IMG/VR virus record: IMGVR_UViG_3300033145_003170
Coordinates: 1 to 33,419 of that record
Direction: 5' to 3' (one strand)
Origin: a virus
Length of the DNA stretch: 33,419 nucleotides
Under the pieces are notes generated by a model that saw nothing but the letters and a program-made list of their open reading frames with translations, was not told the origin of the DNA and did not search any database. The first letter of the stretch is position 1. Every line of letters begins with the position of its first letter. Shown here piece after piece: positions 1-8,793 of the stretch. Position numbers and translations under genes: made by a program.

Positions 1-356
1 GACTGCTCGAACCTGGCCCGGACCACTTTGCCACTGAAGATCGTCACCGCGAGGTCCTCGTTTCCGCGATGGGCCCGATAGACGGTCACTCCGACCGGTG
101 AGGACGGCAGATCGCCGATGAACAGCCCTGGAACCGGGTTTGCGCGGGGGAGGGTCAGTTCGATCGTCTCGCCGGTGTCTTCCTGGGAAAAGTCCAGTTC
201 GCTGCGCACGATGGCTTCAGGGGCGAACACACCAGCGGGCAGGGTGATGGCCCGATCTGCCGAGGTATAGAGCCAGGTGTTTGTGCCTTGGGTGAACCGG
301 AACCCCTCGATGGGTTGGCCCAGGTAACGGCTCTTTTCTCTTGAGTCAAAGGTCAC
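1..356 (-). CDS. DUF2163 / BR0599-family phage tail protein, N-terminal part (runs off the window)
   Basis: The gene starts at a GTG whose last two bases form part of the TGA of the upstream gene (GTGA overlap). It reads leftwards off the window, so only about 118 residues are visible. The start VTFDSREKSRYLGQPIEGF, followed by a segment ending in ELDFSQEDTGETIELTLPR, resembles the N-terminal domain of the DUF2163 / BR0599 family. In gene transfer agents and siphophages that family lies just after a DUF2460-type protein and before the NlpC/P60 and hub genes, and it belongs to the baseplate or tail-tip hub. Its place at the distal end of the tail operon fits. Family assignment is from recall of the motif pattern. 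Moderately sure. Confidence 0.65.
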   Translation of the reverse strand, partial: MTFDSREKSRYLGQPIEGFRFTQGTNTWLYTSADRAITLPAGVFAPEAIVRSELDFSQEDTGETIELTLPRANPVPGLFIGDLPSSPVGVTVYRAHRGNEDLAVTIFSGKVVRARFEQ

Positions 357-973
357 AGGGGTGCCTCCAAGGGAAGTTCACGGACCTGGATCGTAGCTTC
401 GGCCACTTGCGGGCTCGGATAGGAGATCTCGACGCGGTCGTCCTCCAGGCGGCAGAACTTCAGGAACGACAGCACGGTCTTTCCCCGTGGGTAGTCGCGG
501 ATGGCCACCGGATCGAGCGTGAGGGTTTCGGTCAGGTAGTTCGCAGGGTCAGTGGCGGTGGTGATCTGGCAGTAGTCCATGGTCCCATCACCCAGGGACC
601 AGATTGCCAAGTGGCGCCTGGCTCCGGTCGTGCCCCACATCTGCTGTTTGTACCGGACCCACGAGATGGTCACGCTCGACTGGTTCTGCGGGACGTCCTC
701 GGACAAGGCGAGATCCCACTGGAAACTGGGCAGCCAGAACGGGACGGCCCGGCCCTGGCGGGCGTCGAGAAAATCGCGCATGGCCGTGATCTCGGCCCGG
801 CCGATAGCTGTCCAGGTAAATGGGCGCGAAGGTGCGGGGGCAGGGGCTTGGTCGTCGGTAACACTCCGACCGGTTTTCGAATTGAGCAGCACGAACTTCC
901 GCCGCAGTCGCTCTTCGAAGGCACCGACTCGGTTGTAGTTGAGCTCCAGGACGTCGAAACCGAGATAGCTCAT
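353..973 (-). CDS. Phage tail-tip protein (206 aa), function unassigned
   Basis: This 206-residue protein has no signal peptide or membrane segment. Its ATG overlaps the preceding TGA (ATGA), so translation is coupled within the tail operon. The central stretch AMRDFLDARQGRAVPFWLP, followed by an acidic segment and a beta-rich C-terminus, is of a kind seen in distal tail genes that sit immediately before DUF2163 genes. A DUF2460-like or other tail hub role is inferred mainly from position. Length and gene order match the g12-g13 position of alphaproteobacterial gene transfer agents, but similarity to DUF2460 itself is weak by eye. It could equally be an unrelated minor tail protein. Confidence 0.6.
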   Translation of the reverse strand: MSYLGFDVLELNYNRVGAFEERLRRKFVLLNSKTGRSVTDDQAPAPAPSRPFTWTAIGRAEITAMRDFLDARQGRAVPFWLPSFQWDLALSEDVPQNQSSVTISWVRYKQQMWGTTGARRHLAIWSLGDGTMDYCQITTATDPANYLTETLTLDPVAIRDYPRGKTVLSFLKFCRLEDDRVEISYPSPQVAEATIQVRELPLEAPL

Positions 974-2046
974 GGCCGGAATCCCTCGATGTCAAAGGTG
1001 AGTGCGGTTGAACCAACGGTGAGGGATTCCCACGTGAACGCCTCGTCGGCGGAAAGGCGGCCGACCACCACGGGCAGCACCGCAGTCTCGCCTGCGGTCC
1101 AGTCATTCAGCAGGCCGAAATTGAGAAGGATGCGGTCACCCAGGACGCTATCGACCGTCTGGACTTCCCACCTGTAGGGATCGGCCCAAAGAAGGACCAG
1201 GCTGCCCGGTTCGTAGGGGATGTCGGCCGTGTCGCAGATGATTTCGTGGTCACCTACGATGGCGTCCTGCTGGAGTTGATTCTGGAACTGCCAGCGTCCC
1301 ACACCGAAGACACGCGACTGATTGCCGAAGAGAATCGCGTTTGCCATTTGGGCGTCGCGCAAGTCACTCAGGAGGGTCGAGTAGCGGATCGTGCCGATCG
1401 GAATGGCGCGCAGTTGGATGCGTTGCTCCATGCCCCGGTACGAAACCAGGATGTCGGTCATGAACCCAAAGGTCTCGGTTACCGGTTGAGCCCAGTTCGG
1501 CGGGAACGGGAATGGGATCAAACGGAAGCCCAGCAGCCTGATATTGGTGCCCAGCGGATCGACGCCCGTGAAGATCCACGTGACCAGGTTGTCGATCAGG
1601 GGATCGCCATCGGCCAGGGTCTTAACGTGATAGACCTCGGAATCGGAAGCCGCGAAACTGGCCGGTTGCCCGAGATGGTCGATCACCTCGATTCCCGAGG
1701 GGCCATCGACGGTGATCTGCTCGAGGGTCTGCCCATGGATCAGGTCGGCGTTCCAGACTTCGACCTCCGCTTCCTGCTCTGAGACCACGGCCCCGAGGTC
1801 GTACCGGCGGGGGATCACGTGGATGCGTCCGAGTACGGCCAAGCCGTGGACAGGTGCCGTGCCACCAATCTTCTGCATCGCTGCGGGCCGTGGATCGGCC
1901 AGAACCGAGAACACGCCGCCTTTCATACCCACCACGTGCATGGCGTGTACGGTTGGAAGATCGAGACTTGCTGCAGAAAGATCCCCTGAAACCCCACTGC
2001 CGGGTCCAAGGAACAAAGGCGGCGGAACCTTGACTGCGATGGCCAT
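970..2046 (-). CDS. Putative tail-tip / baseplate protein (358 aa)
   Basis: This is a beta-rich soluble protein of 358 residues whose family I do not recognise. The N-terminus contains a segment rich in Pro and Gly (VPPPLFLGPGSGVSG). The middle has an IPFPFPPNW motif and the C-terminal third is a series of short strands ending in TFDIEGFRP. The ATG shares one base with the upstream TGA (TGATG), showing tight coupling to the paralogous tail-tip genes before it. The location between those genes and the DUF2163 gene makes a structural part of the tail tip likely. A host receptor function cannot be claimed from sequence alone. Confidence 0.55.
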   Translation of the reverse strand: MAIAVKVPPPLFLGPGSGVSGDLSAASLDLPTVHAMHVVGMKGGVFSVLADPRPAAMQKIGGTAPVHGLAVLGRIHVIPRRYDLGAVVSEQEAEVEVWNADLIHGQTLEQITVDGPSGIEVIDHLGQPASFAASDSEVYHVKTLADGDPLIDNLVTWIFTGVDPLGTNIRLLGFRLIPFPFPPNWAQPVTETFGFMTDILVSYRGMEQRIQLRAIPIGTIRYSTLLSDLRDAQMANAILFGNQSRVFGVGRWQFQNQLQQDAIVGDHEIICDTADIPYEPGSLVLLWADPYRWEVQTVDSVLGDRILLNFGLLNDWTAGETAVLPVVVGRLSADEAFTWESLTVGSTALTFDIEGFRP

Positions 2047-3116
2047 CAGGCTGCCTTCCGGACCGCGAAGAACGGAAAGAGCATGTAGTCCTGGCCACCC
2101 ACCTGGTAGATGTCACCGGCGCTGAACCCGTTGCCCACAGCTTCGGTCCAAAACACCGTCGGTGGGTATCCGATGGGCGCCCATCTGTCGCCGGGGTCGG
2201 TTTCCATATAGCAGTGAAGTGGGAGCAAGAGAGCCCCACCGAAGGCGCTTTGTAGGGTTCGTTCGCCTGGGCCACCAGATCCGTCATCCCACAGGTACTG
2301 GTAGTTGACGTACTGGTCCTCCTCCATCTGTCCCTGGGCGGCGAGACACTTGTTCAGCGCGTCACGCATCCGGCGGCCGGTCCAGCCGTAGCCTTCATTT
2401 TCGTCTTTGCAGTCGCCGATCCACCGGCCGGACCAGGAGGCCGCATCCACGCGCACGAACGCGGTGCAATGGGTCTGACTGATGCCGGTGGTCGTCGAGT
2501 AATCTTCGTCGGTGTGGGACATCGGCGGGTAGGCGGTCAGGTCGAACCCGCGCCGGTTTCCGGCCGGGACGACTGCGGATTCGGCGGTGTTGAGCTTCGT
2601 GCTCGAACTGGCGAAGAAGTAGGGGAACGGTTCAGGCAGAGTTGCCCGCTGCATGGTTGGTCCCCAGCCCATATGACAGAAGATGCTCGGCGAGCGCTCG
2701 ACCACCACGGTGATGTGGTCGTTGCCGTCGTCGAAGAAGTGGTAAGCGGGCACCGATCCCTGGGGCAGATTCACTCCACAGCCCGATGTGCTCAGGTCGT
2801 AAGGTCGCAGCGGCCCGCCAGGTTGGCTGTCCCAGGAGACAAGATCGTCCCACCCGGTGCCGAGATACAGCCCGATGCCGTAGCCACCGTCGCCCAGGTC
2901 GTGATACCCGCCGCTTCCTTTGGGCCAGAGGTTCTCATCCATCGCGGCCCGCAGGTTGACGTGCAGGCTGCCGGCCTTGGCCAGATGCGCCCGCCAGCCG
3001 GACCCGTCCGCTTCTGACAGGTTCACGGTCCAGCCCTGGCCCGATAGCCAAGTGACCAGCGACTGTAGCAAGTCGGTGGGTGAACTGCTGATTCCTGTCT
3101 GGTAGGAGGCGGCCAT
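2046..3116 (-). CDS. Tail-tip protein, shorter paralogue of the preceding gene (356 aa)
   Basis: The protein begins with a short helix of pattern DLLQSLVTWLSGQGW and continues as a Trp-, Gly- and Tyr-rich beta protein. Three blocks align by eye with the 545-residue product encoded just upstream: the N-terminal DLL-L-WL helix, a central block (DHITVVVERS followed by LPEPFPYFFASSS) and the C-terminus (LLLPLHCYMETD, then FSAGDIYQVGGQDYMLFPFF). The pair is therefore a tandem duplication. This copy lacks the discoidin-like insert of the longer one. The start ATG overlaps the upstream TGA by one base. Function is inferred to be structural, in the tail tip or fibre network. The family was not recognised by name. 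Confidence 0.6.
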   Translation of the reverse strand: MAASYQTGISSSPTDLLQSLVTWLSGQGWTVNLSEADGSGWRAHLAKAGSLHVNLRAAMDENLWPKGSGGYHDLGDGGYGIGLYLGTGWDDLVSWDSQPGGPLRPYDLSTSGCGVNLPQGSVPAYHFFDDGNDHITVVVERSPSIFCHMGWGPTMQRATLPEPFPYFFASSSTKLNTAESAVVPAGNRRGFDLTAYPPMSHTDEDYSTTTGISQTHCTAFVRVDAASWSGRWIGDCKDENEGYGWTGRRMRDALNKCLAAQGQMEEDQYVNYQYLWDDGSGGPGERTLQSAFGGALLLPLHCYMETDPGDRWAPIGYPPTVFWTEAVGNGFSAGDIYQVGGQDYMLFPFFAVRKAA

Positions 3117-4753
3117 CAGTCCAACCCCACAGCGCAGAAATCGTCACGGTCATTGCGGAAGACGTTGGGAATGACGATCCAGTCGACCTGGCCCTGGCGG
3201 ATCAACGTTTCGGCGGTCAGGCCTTGGCCGGTGACCAGGGCAATGCCCGGCAACTGGCCGGGCGTGTTGTAGCCGTTACCAACCTCCCCCAGCATCAGCA
3301 TCACTGGCCAGAGGTCGTAGTTGCCATCAGGGCCGGGGTCGAGCTGCGAAAGGCCGCAGCGGGTGGGCCAGATGATGTGGTAGTTCGTGTTCGGAGTTGT
3401 GGCGATCCCGTCGTAGAGCGATCCCTCCAGGGCTTTCCAACTGCCGTCGAGGTTGCGGACACGGAGTTGGGAATCCCAGGGGTCACGTTCTCCGGTACCG
3501 ACCATAGAACTGCCCACGTCGGCGTGGGTCGGGATGCGATGGCGGTTATCCGAGAGCGACCACCGGTAATCGGTGTCGTTCCAGTAGGAGAACTCGCCGT
3601 GGGTCAATGAGCCGCCGAGCACCAGGGGATACGGCCACTGGCCCGGTGAGTAGTAGGGCTCGAGCAAGCCGAAGACCGCGATCTCGTACTGGGTGGAGAT
3701 CTTGGCGATCACGACGGCGCGACGGCCGTCGCAGACGAACCAATAGGGGATGCTCGCGTTCCACAGCGGGAGATAGAGGTTCCCCTGAAATCCCGCCTGC
3801 TGGTAGAAGCGGGTCGAGGAAATCCAGCCGTCCATGCCCGCGATCTCCCAGTCGTAGTAGTCGGCGTCCTGGCGCTCGAAGGCGTGCATACCGAGGTAGA
3901 TCTCGGATGCGCCATCGTTGCCGGGGGCCTGCCAGGCGTATTCGTTGAAGCAGGCGTCAACGCCGTCTGACTGCCGGAACATCCGCAGCGATCCCATGCG
4001 GCACTGGGTGTAGCGGATCGAGGTGATGTGCCAGCGGTACCGAGTGGCCGACACCGGAGAGGCAATATCAAAAGTCTGGGGAACTCCATCGACGAAGTGG
4101 ATTCCGGAACGGGTGTCGAGCGTGACCCAGGCGCTGCCGTCCCAATACTGCATCTCCCAGTAATCAGGATTTTGTCCGGTGGTGTCCGCAGCGGTGAGCT
4201 CATAGGAGGCGATGATTTCGGGCTCGAAGAAGGTGATTTCCACATCTTGAGGGATCACCACGGTGTCGTAGATCTGCCAGGAGCGGTTGGCAAGAGAGGC
4301 GATATTGAACGGCCAGACGTCAACCTTTCCATCGACGAGGTTCTGGGCTGCGTAGGAGCCCTCATTTCCTTGGGTGGCCAGGATACGGCAGCCACGCGAG
4401 CGTCTGAGGCTGGTCCACTTAGGCGCGGTCGAGATGGTGAACTGGTCGCCGGCCACGAAAGGGGCTGCACCGGCGGTGATCAAGAACTCCAGGTTGGCGT
4501 GACTGAAAGGCGTGCCGACGGTGGCAGGCCCGATCGAGCCCGTGATGCTGCCTGTCACGTCGAATGAGGTGGCCGAGGTCGCGGTGATGGTGAATGTTTC
4601 AGCGACCGAGGATGCCCCACCGGAATATCCGGTCAGTGTGCCGTCTCCAGTCCCGGAGTAGGCGAGTCCGAAGGCTGATCCCTTGGCCGTCAGAAACGTG
4701 TTCAGCCTTTCGAGCAGATCGTTGTAGTCAGTGGCGGTTCCAATCGAAAACAT
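3116..4753 (-). CDS. Tail-tip protein with inserted F5/8-type (discoidin-like) domain (545 aa)
   Basis: This is the first gene after the tape measure gene, beginning two bases after its TAG, with GGGGA as a likely ribosome binding site. Residues 1-30 are a helix (DLLERLNTFLTAKG) shared with the next gene. Residues about 35-110 are a Gly/Thr/Ser-rich beta segment. Residues about 120-260 read as a galactose-binding-like jelly roll: NLVDGKVDVWPF, IASYELTAAD, WEMQYWDGSAWVTLD, then ATRYRWHI and RMGSLRMF near the end, the strand pattern of discoidin / coagulation factor 5/8 C domains. The C-terminal 280 residues match the paralogue. Such domains bind sugars, so a role in surface glycan recognition is inferred. 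No enzyme motif was seen. Confidence 0.65.
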   Translation of the reverse strand: MFSIGTATDYNDLLERLNTFLTAKGSAFGLAYSGTGDGTLTGYSGGASSVAETFTITATSATSFDVTGSITGSIGPATVGTPFSHANLEFLITAGAAPFVAGDQFTISTAPKWTSLRRSRGCRILATQGNEGSYAAQNLVDGKVDVWPFNIASLANRSWQIYDTVVIPQDVEITFFEPEIIASYELTAADTTGQNPDYWEMQYWDGSAWVTLDTRSGIHFVDGVPQTFDIASPVSATRYRWHITSIRYTQCRMGSLRMFRQSDGVDACFNEYAWQAPGNDGASEIYLGMHAFERQDADYYDWEIAGMDGWISSTRFYQQAGFQGNLYLPLWNASIPYWFVCDGRRAVVIAKISTQYEIAVFGLLEPYYSPGQWPYPLVLGGSLTHGEFSYWNDTDYRWSLSDNRHRIPTHADVGSSMVGTGERDPWDSQLRVRNLDGSWKALEGSLYDGIATTPNTNYHIIWPTRCGLSQLDPGPDGNYDLWPVMLMLGEVGNGYNTPGQLPGIALVTGQGLTAETLIRQGQVDWIVIPNVFRNDRDDFCAVGLD

Positions 4754-4755
4754 GG

Positions 4756-7314
4756 CTACGTCCCCAGTGCCGAGCGGATGGCGCGGCGGTTCTTGGACAT
4801 GGCCTTCACCAGAACCCGTTGTCCGGCTGGGCTTTCCAGGTGGCGCAGGACTAGGCCCTCTTCGAGCCCAACAAGAAGTTGGCTGTCCTGGTTGGGTTGC
4901 TCGCTGGTCGCGGCACCCTGGTCAACCAGGCCGCCCTCAGCGAACCTGGGCACAGGCGCCTCGATCATAACCGGCACCGGAGCCAGTGCTCGGGACCCGT
5001 GCCGGTTCAAATCTTCCAGGTGGCGCAAGACGCCAGGCTCGCGGACCACGGCGGCGCGCACGAGGTATTCCCCACGGGAGAACCAGGCCAGGTTGGAGTC
5101 CGACGTGCCGGTGCCGATGCCGCCCAGGACGCCACCAGTGGCCTTCTTTTCAGTTCCACCGATCTGTCCGCCGCCGCTGAACACCCCGGCGATCTTCTTC
5201 ATTATCGCGGTGGCCAGTAGCTGGGCGGCCATCCGTTTCAAATCGGCGATGATCGACAGGGCCATACTCTTGAAGGCATCGCCCAGGGATTTCGCGCCGG
5301 TGATCCCGGTGTCGAAGAACTCGGTCAGGGCGTCCCTGCCGGAATCGACCGCGGTCTTGCCAAAGGCGGCCAAAGAGGCCCTGGCCCCCTCGACCGCGAA
5401 TCCGAGATCACGGATAGACGCGGTGAACTCGCGTGCCTGGGCAATTCGCTCGGGATCGCCTGTGGCCCAGGACGCCTGCTCGAGAGCCTCCGCGAGCGAC
5501 TGGAGAGAAGCCAGGCGTTGTTCTTCGATGGCCTGGATCTGCTGCTCGCCTTCGACCTGGGATAGCAATCCAGCCGAGACACGGGCCTCAATCTCAGACA
5601 GGGCGGCGTCCATGTCCGCGAGCGCACCTTGTGCTTGGCGCTGGACTTCTTCGAAGTTGGCCCCGGATTCAAGGGATCGGCGCAAGCGGTTCAGGGTAGC
5701 TTCTCGCTCGGCATCCGAAGCACCTTGCTTTTGCAGCAGGAGGTCGGCCTTGCGGATCTCCTCGTCGATTCCCAGGAGGGCTGCCTCGTGACGACGGCCT
5801 TGGGCCTCCAGCAGGGTCTTCTCAAGTGCCAGGCGCTCCTGGGCGAGTTTCTGAACTGCGTTCCGCTCCTCAAACAGCATGGCCGCAATACGTTCCTCGT
5901 GGGTGAGGCGTGCCTTGGCAAGCTCGGTATCGATCTTCCCCTGTTCCTGAAGCCTGCGGCTGGGGTCGATCTCGCTATCCAGAAGCGCGCGCTTCTTATT
6001 GAGGACCTCGATCTCCTTTGCAAAATTCTCCTCCGCTACCTTGCGCCTGCTGTCGTAGTACTGGCGGACATTCTGCAGTCCCTTGTCGAAGGCGCGTTTT
6101 TCTTCGGCGTTGCGCAGGTTGGCCATGGAGCGAACCAGGGCCAGCTCCCGGTCCAGGGTCATCTGCAACGCTTGGGCTCGCTTGGCAGCCAGGATAGCCG
6201 GATCTTCAGGCATATCACCCGCAGGTGCTTCTTTTCGCGCCGTGGGCTCAGGTGGTGTGGAAACCGTGATCTCGAACCTGGCTTTGAGCCTGTCCATCAG
6301 GGCTTTCTGCTCGGCGGTGATCGCTTCGCCCGCGGTCTTGAGGTATGCCTTGGCTTCATCGAGATTGCCGTGCAGTAGCTCCCACACCGCCCGGACACTG
6401 GAATCGATCCGCATCAACAGGAATGAGATGGCGGTTCCGACCAGGTCGAACGCAGAAGAAACCACCGCGACGATGAACTTGACCACCAGGCCGATCCCCT
6501 GGCCAAACTTCTCCCAGGCGTCGGTGGTCTGCTTGAGATCCCCGCTCATGATCTGTAGCGCTTGGGACAACTGCGGGACGAGGCCCGCGGCAAGCCGGGT
6601 GCCCAAACCTTCACTTTGAGCCTTGAGCAGCTCGAAATCGTCGTTCATCTGGCGTGCGGACTCGGCGAGCCGGGTGTCGATCAGAACGCCCAGTTCGCGG
6701 GCCCGTTCGGTGACCTTTGCCAGGCCTTCGTCCGCCAAGGCGTTCATCGTCGGGATGAGGTTCGCGCCTGCCCGCCCGAAGATATCCATGGCCAGCTTGG
6801 TCTTTTGCAGGGGCGACGGCAGGGCGGTGATCCGCTGGGCGAGCAGTTCGAAGATCTGGACCGAGTCCTTACCCTTGAAATCCTTCAGCGTCAGGTTCAG
6901 GTCCCGTAGCGTGGCCACCGCTTTAGGGTTCCCCTCGGCGGCCTCGCCGATGAACTTGTTCTGTTTCGCGAGGGCGGACCCCATCTCCTGGAGACTGGAA
7001 GACGAAGTTCGCACGATCAGGTGCAACGCGGACAGGTTCTCGGTGGATGATCCCACCTTCTGACCGAGTTTCTGGATCTGGTCCGCGGCGTTCACCGAAG
7101 ACTGGATCCACTGCTGAAACTGACGCACACCAAGAACCACACCCAAACCACTGAGCAGTGACGTGGTCGATCCCAGCACCCGGTTCAGCCCCAGAAAGCC
7201 ACGGGACCCGCCGGCAGCGGCCTTCTTTCCTTCGGCCTGGACCTTTTTGAGGGCACCTACGACCTCGGCCACGCCTTCAGCGGATAGTTTGACGCGTACA
7301 TCAGGTGTGGCCAT
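4756..7314 (-). CDS. Tail tape measure protein
   Basis: At 852 residues this is the largest tail gene, and it lies directly after the frameshifted chaperone genes, which is the invariant siphophage order. The N-terminus (VRVKLSAEGVAEVVGALKK) is typical of tape measure proteins. Residues about 270-300 are strongly hydrophobic (GIGLVVKFIVAVVSSAFDL), as expected for a segment that enters the host membrane. Residues about 390-640 are long charged helices rich in Glu, Arg and Lys, predicted coiled coil. The C-terminus contains ATGGVLGGIGTGTSDSNLAW and SRGEYLVRAAVV, the conserved ending of lambda gpH-like proteins. It sets tail length and is released during infection. The ATG overlaps the end of the frameshift product by 14 nt. 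Confidence 0.9.
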   Translation of the reverse strand: MATPDVRVKLSAEGVAEVVGALKKVQAEGKKAAAGGSRGFLGLNRVLGSTTSLLSGLGVVLGVRQFQQWIQSSVNAADQIQKLGQKVGSSTENLSALHLIVRTSSSSLQEMGSALAKQNKFIGEAAEGNPKAVATLRDLNLTLKDFKGKDSVQIFELLAQRITALPSPLQKTKLAMDIFGRAGANLIPTMNALADEGLAKVTERARELGVLIDTRLAESARQMNDDFELLKAQSEGLGTRLAAGLVPQLSQALQIMSGDLKQTTDAWEKFGQGIGLVVKFIVAVVSSAFDLVGTAISFLLMRIDSSVRAVWELLHGNLDEAKAYLKTAGEAITAEQKALMDRLKARFEITVSTPPEPTARKEAPAGDMPEDPAILAAKRAQALQMTLDRELALVRSMANLRNAEEKRAFDKGLQNVRQYYDSRRKVAEENFAKEIEVLNKKRALLDSEIDPSRRLQEQGKIDTELAKARLTHEERIAAMLFEERNAVQKLAQERLALEKTLLEAQGRRHEAALLGIDEEIRKADLLLQKQGASDAEREATLNRLRRSLESGANFEEVQRQAQGALADMDAALSEIEARVSAGLLSQVEGEQQIQAIEEQRLASLQSLAEALEQASWATGDPERIAQAREFTASIRDLGFAVEGARASLAAFGKTAVDSGRDALTEFFDTGITGAKSLGDAFKSMALSIIADLKRMAAQLLATAIMKKIAGVFSGGGQIGGTEKKATGGVLGGIGTGTSDSNLAWFSRGEYLVRAAVVREPGVLRHLEDLNRHGSRALAPVPVMIEAPVPRFAEGGLVDQGAATSEQPNQDSQLLVGLEEGLVLRHLESPAGQRVLVKAMSKNRRAIRSALGT

Positions 7315-8013
7315 CGGTTCTTCGACCTTTCAGGATGTCCGGCACCTGTGGCGGGCGCGGACGCGAGCCCTTGGCTGCGTGTGGAGCCAGGACGCACCAG
7401 CAGAGGAAACGGTGACGGTAATCCAGCAGCGCTTGTTCTTTCATCGCCCCGCGGTAGGCCTCGAGGGCGACACGGAGCGGCCAGCGGTAGATTCGCTCGG
7501 CCTGGTCGTGGTCACCTGCGGCGAGTTCCTGAACGAGCTCGGTCCAGGGGCCGTACCTGCCTGTCCTGTCTTCTGTTTGTTGGTTTCCGGGATCGCCTCG
7601 CCTGAGGACATCTTCGAAGTCCACAAAGAGACGATCCCGCTGTCGAAAAAAGAGACAAGCAGGGACAGGACCAGACCTCGTACTTCCGCCTTGTCCTTGG
7701 GGTTGCGCAACCCGCCGAGGAAACGCGCGGTTTCGTCGCTCATCTGCCGGGTCCACACTTCTCCGGCGTCCCGGTCTTGAGGTGCTCGGTCCTCAGGGAC
7801 CAGCAAGCACCCCAGGAGGTCGAGGATCACCCCGTTTTCGATCGTTGTTTCCAGGAGCCGCCGGGCGAAGTCCTCCGGGTTCTCGCCCTGGGCCATGGTG
7901 ATCTCGTCGATCCGGGCCTGTTTTACCAGGGCCAGGAACCTGAAGTCCTGCTCCACGGTGGACTCTGTGACCGGCAGGAAGGTCCTGCCGCCCAGAATGT
8001 GTTTCTCGCTCAT
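7301..8013 (-). CDS. Tail assembly chaperone, -1 frameshift fusion product (GT-type, 237 aa)
   Basis: This product needs a -1 ribosomal frameshift at TTTTTTC (7645-7651). The first 123 residues are shared with the short chaperone. After the two Phe codons the reading frame moves back one base and adds 114 residues beginning RQRDRLFVDFEDVLRRG, containing WTELVQELAAGDHDQAERIY and RWPLRVALEAYRGAMKEQ, and ending at 7301. The added part has the helical Trp-Pro-rich look of lambda gpT and ends 14 nt inside the tape measure gene, as in many siphophages. The short and long forms together coat the tape measure protein and recruit tail tube subunits. The frameshift is predicted, not demonstrated. Confidence 0.8.
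7441..8013 (-). CDS. Tail assembly chaperone, unshifted short form (G-type, 190 aa)
   Basis: The likely ATG sits one base into the TGA of the tail tube gene (TGATG), with AGGA seven bases upstream. A GTG one codon earlier is the alternative. Residues 1-123 form a plausible helical domain (VEQDFRFLALVKQARIDEIT, then FARRLLETTIENGVILDLLG). After the slippery Phe-Phe codons the remaining 67 residues become low-complexity and rich in Ser, Thr, Pro and Arg. That is what is expected where the other frame carries the constrained coding sequence. The protein is made in excess over the fusion form in related phages. It is a chaperone absent from the mature virion. Confidence 0.8.
   Translation of the reverse strand: MSEKHILGGRTFLPVTESTVEQDFRFLALVKQARIDEITMAQGENPEDFARRLLETTIENGVILDLLGCLLVPEDRAPQDRDAGEVWTRQMSDETARFLGGLRNPKDKAEVRGLVLSLLVSFFDSGIVSLWTSKMSSGEAIPETNKQKTGQAGTAPGPSSFRNSPQVTTTRPSESTAGRSVSPSRPTAGR
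7645..7651 (-). promoter_or_regulatory. Programmed -1 ribosomal frameshift site TTTTTTC
   Basis: On the minus strand the heptamer TTTTTTC lies in the 0 frame as T-TTT-TTC, the X-XXY-YYZ pattern. Both tRNAs can re-pair after moving back one base (TTC/TTT for Phe). It sits inside the chaperone gene between the tail tube and tape measure genes, the conserved place for this event. The -1 frame is open from here to 7301. No strong downstream hairpin is evident by eye. Confidence 0.8.
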
Positions 8014-8780
8014 CACGCGTTCCTGATCAGCCGGTAGTGCGGCTCGTTAGGGTGGTTCGCAGCGTCGGATTCGATATCACCGGTCAGGGTGAAGCTCGCG
8101 TATTCGTCACTGATGAAGCCGATGGCCCCGTCAGCGCGGATCGAAGCACGCCAGATCTCGCACTCGTACTTGGGACCACGGGCGGGGTCGCCAACGAACC
8201 GCAAGTAGCCCTTGATCGAGGTCTGGGTCATGCCGCGAATGGTCGGCAGGGCGATCGTGCCGTAGGTGAAGTCCACCTCGATGTCGGTGCCATCGGTGAT
8301 GGCTCCGTCTTCGACGATGTAGATGCGGCCCGTTACGGCATCGACCTTGTAGTCGTCATCCAGATCATAGGTGGGGGTGCCGCCAGTGCCGGTTACGGTG
8401 ACAGCACTGACCTGGCGCATGGACAGCGGGTAGTACCGTCCCTGCTGGACTCCTGAGATGGCCTCAGCCGTTACCGTGGATCCGGTCTGGGTCAGGGTTG
8501 CCGTATCTCCGAACAGGACCATGGCGAGGTTTTCCTTGGAGAATTCATCGCCGACGATCCGCAGGGCCAACGTGGTGCGCAGAACGTCAGAAGCGATCAG
8601 GTCGGCCGACCTGTCCGCGCTCGAGTACTTCTTGATGTCCTCGCTGGTGGGGGTGATTTCAAACGTGGGGCAGTTGCCCAGGAACAGTTCACCTGTGCGC
8701 TGGCCGCTGGAGTCGAACCGATCGAAATAGATCTTTCCCCTGCCGAGCAGGATGTTGTTGCCGTTGACTGTTTCAGGCAT
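8013..8780 (-). CDS. Major tail tube protein
   Basis: This 255-residue protein starts at an ATG preceded by GGGAGA. The start MPETVNGNNILLGRGKIYF, the early stretch on cryptic epitope-like strands (FEITPTSEDIKKYSS) and the later TYDLDDDYKVDAVTGRIYIV are typical of the siphophage tail tube family, which is a polymerising beta-sandwich. The C-terminus (FVGDPARGPKYECEIWRASI, then FTLTGDIESD) has the closing strands. It lies between the tail completion gene and the frameshifted chaperone genes, as expected. It should be the most abundant tail protein, forming stacked hexameric rings around the tape measure. Length is in the usual range. Confidence 0.85.
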   Translation of the reverse strand: MPETVNGNNILLGRGKIYFDRFDSSGQRTGELFLGNCPTFEITPTSEDIKKYSSADRSADLIASDVLRTTLALRIVGDEFSKENLAMVLFGDTATLTQTGSTVTAEAISGVQQGRYYPLSMRQVSAVTVTGTGGTPTYDLDDDYKVDAVTGRIYIVEDGAITDGTDIEVDFTYGTIALPTIRGMTQTSIKGYLRFVGDPARGPKYECEIWRASIRADGAIGFISDEYASFTLTGDIESDAANHPNEPHYRLIRNA

Positions 8781-8793
8781 GGATATCTCCCTC

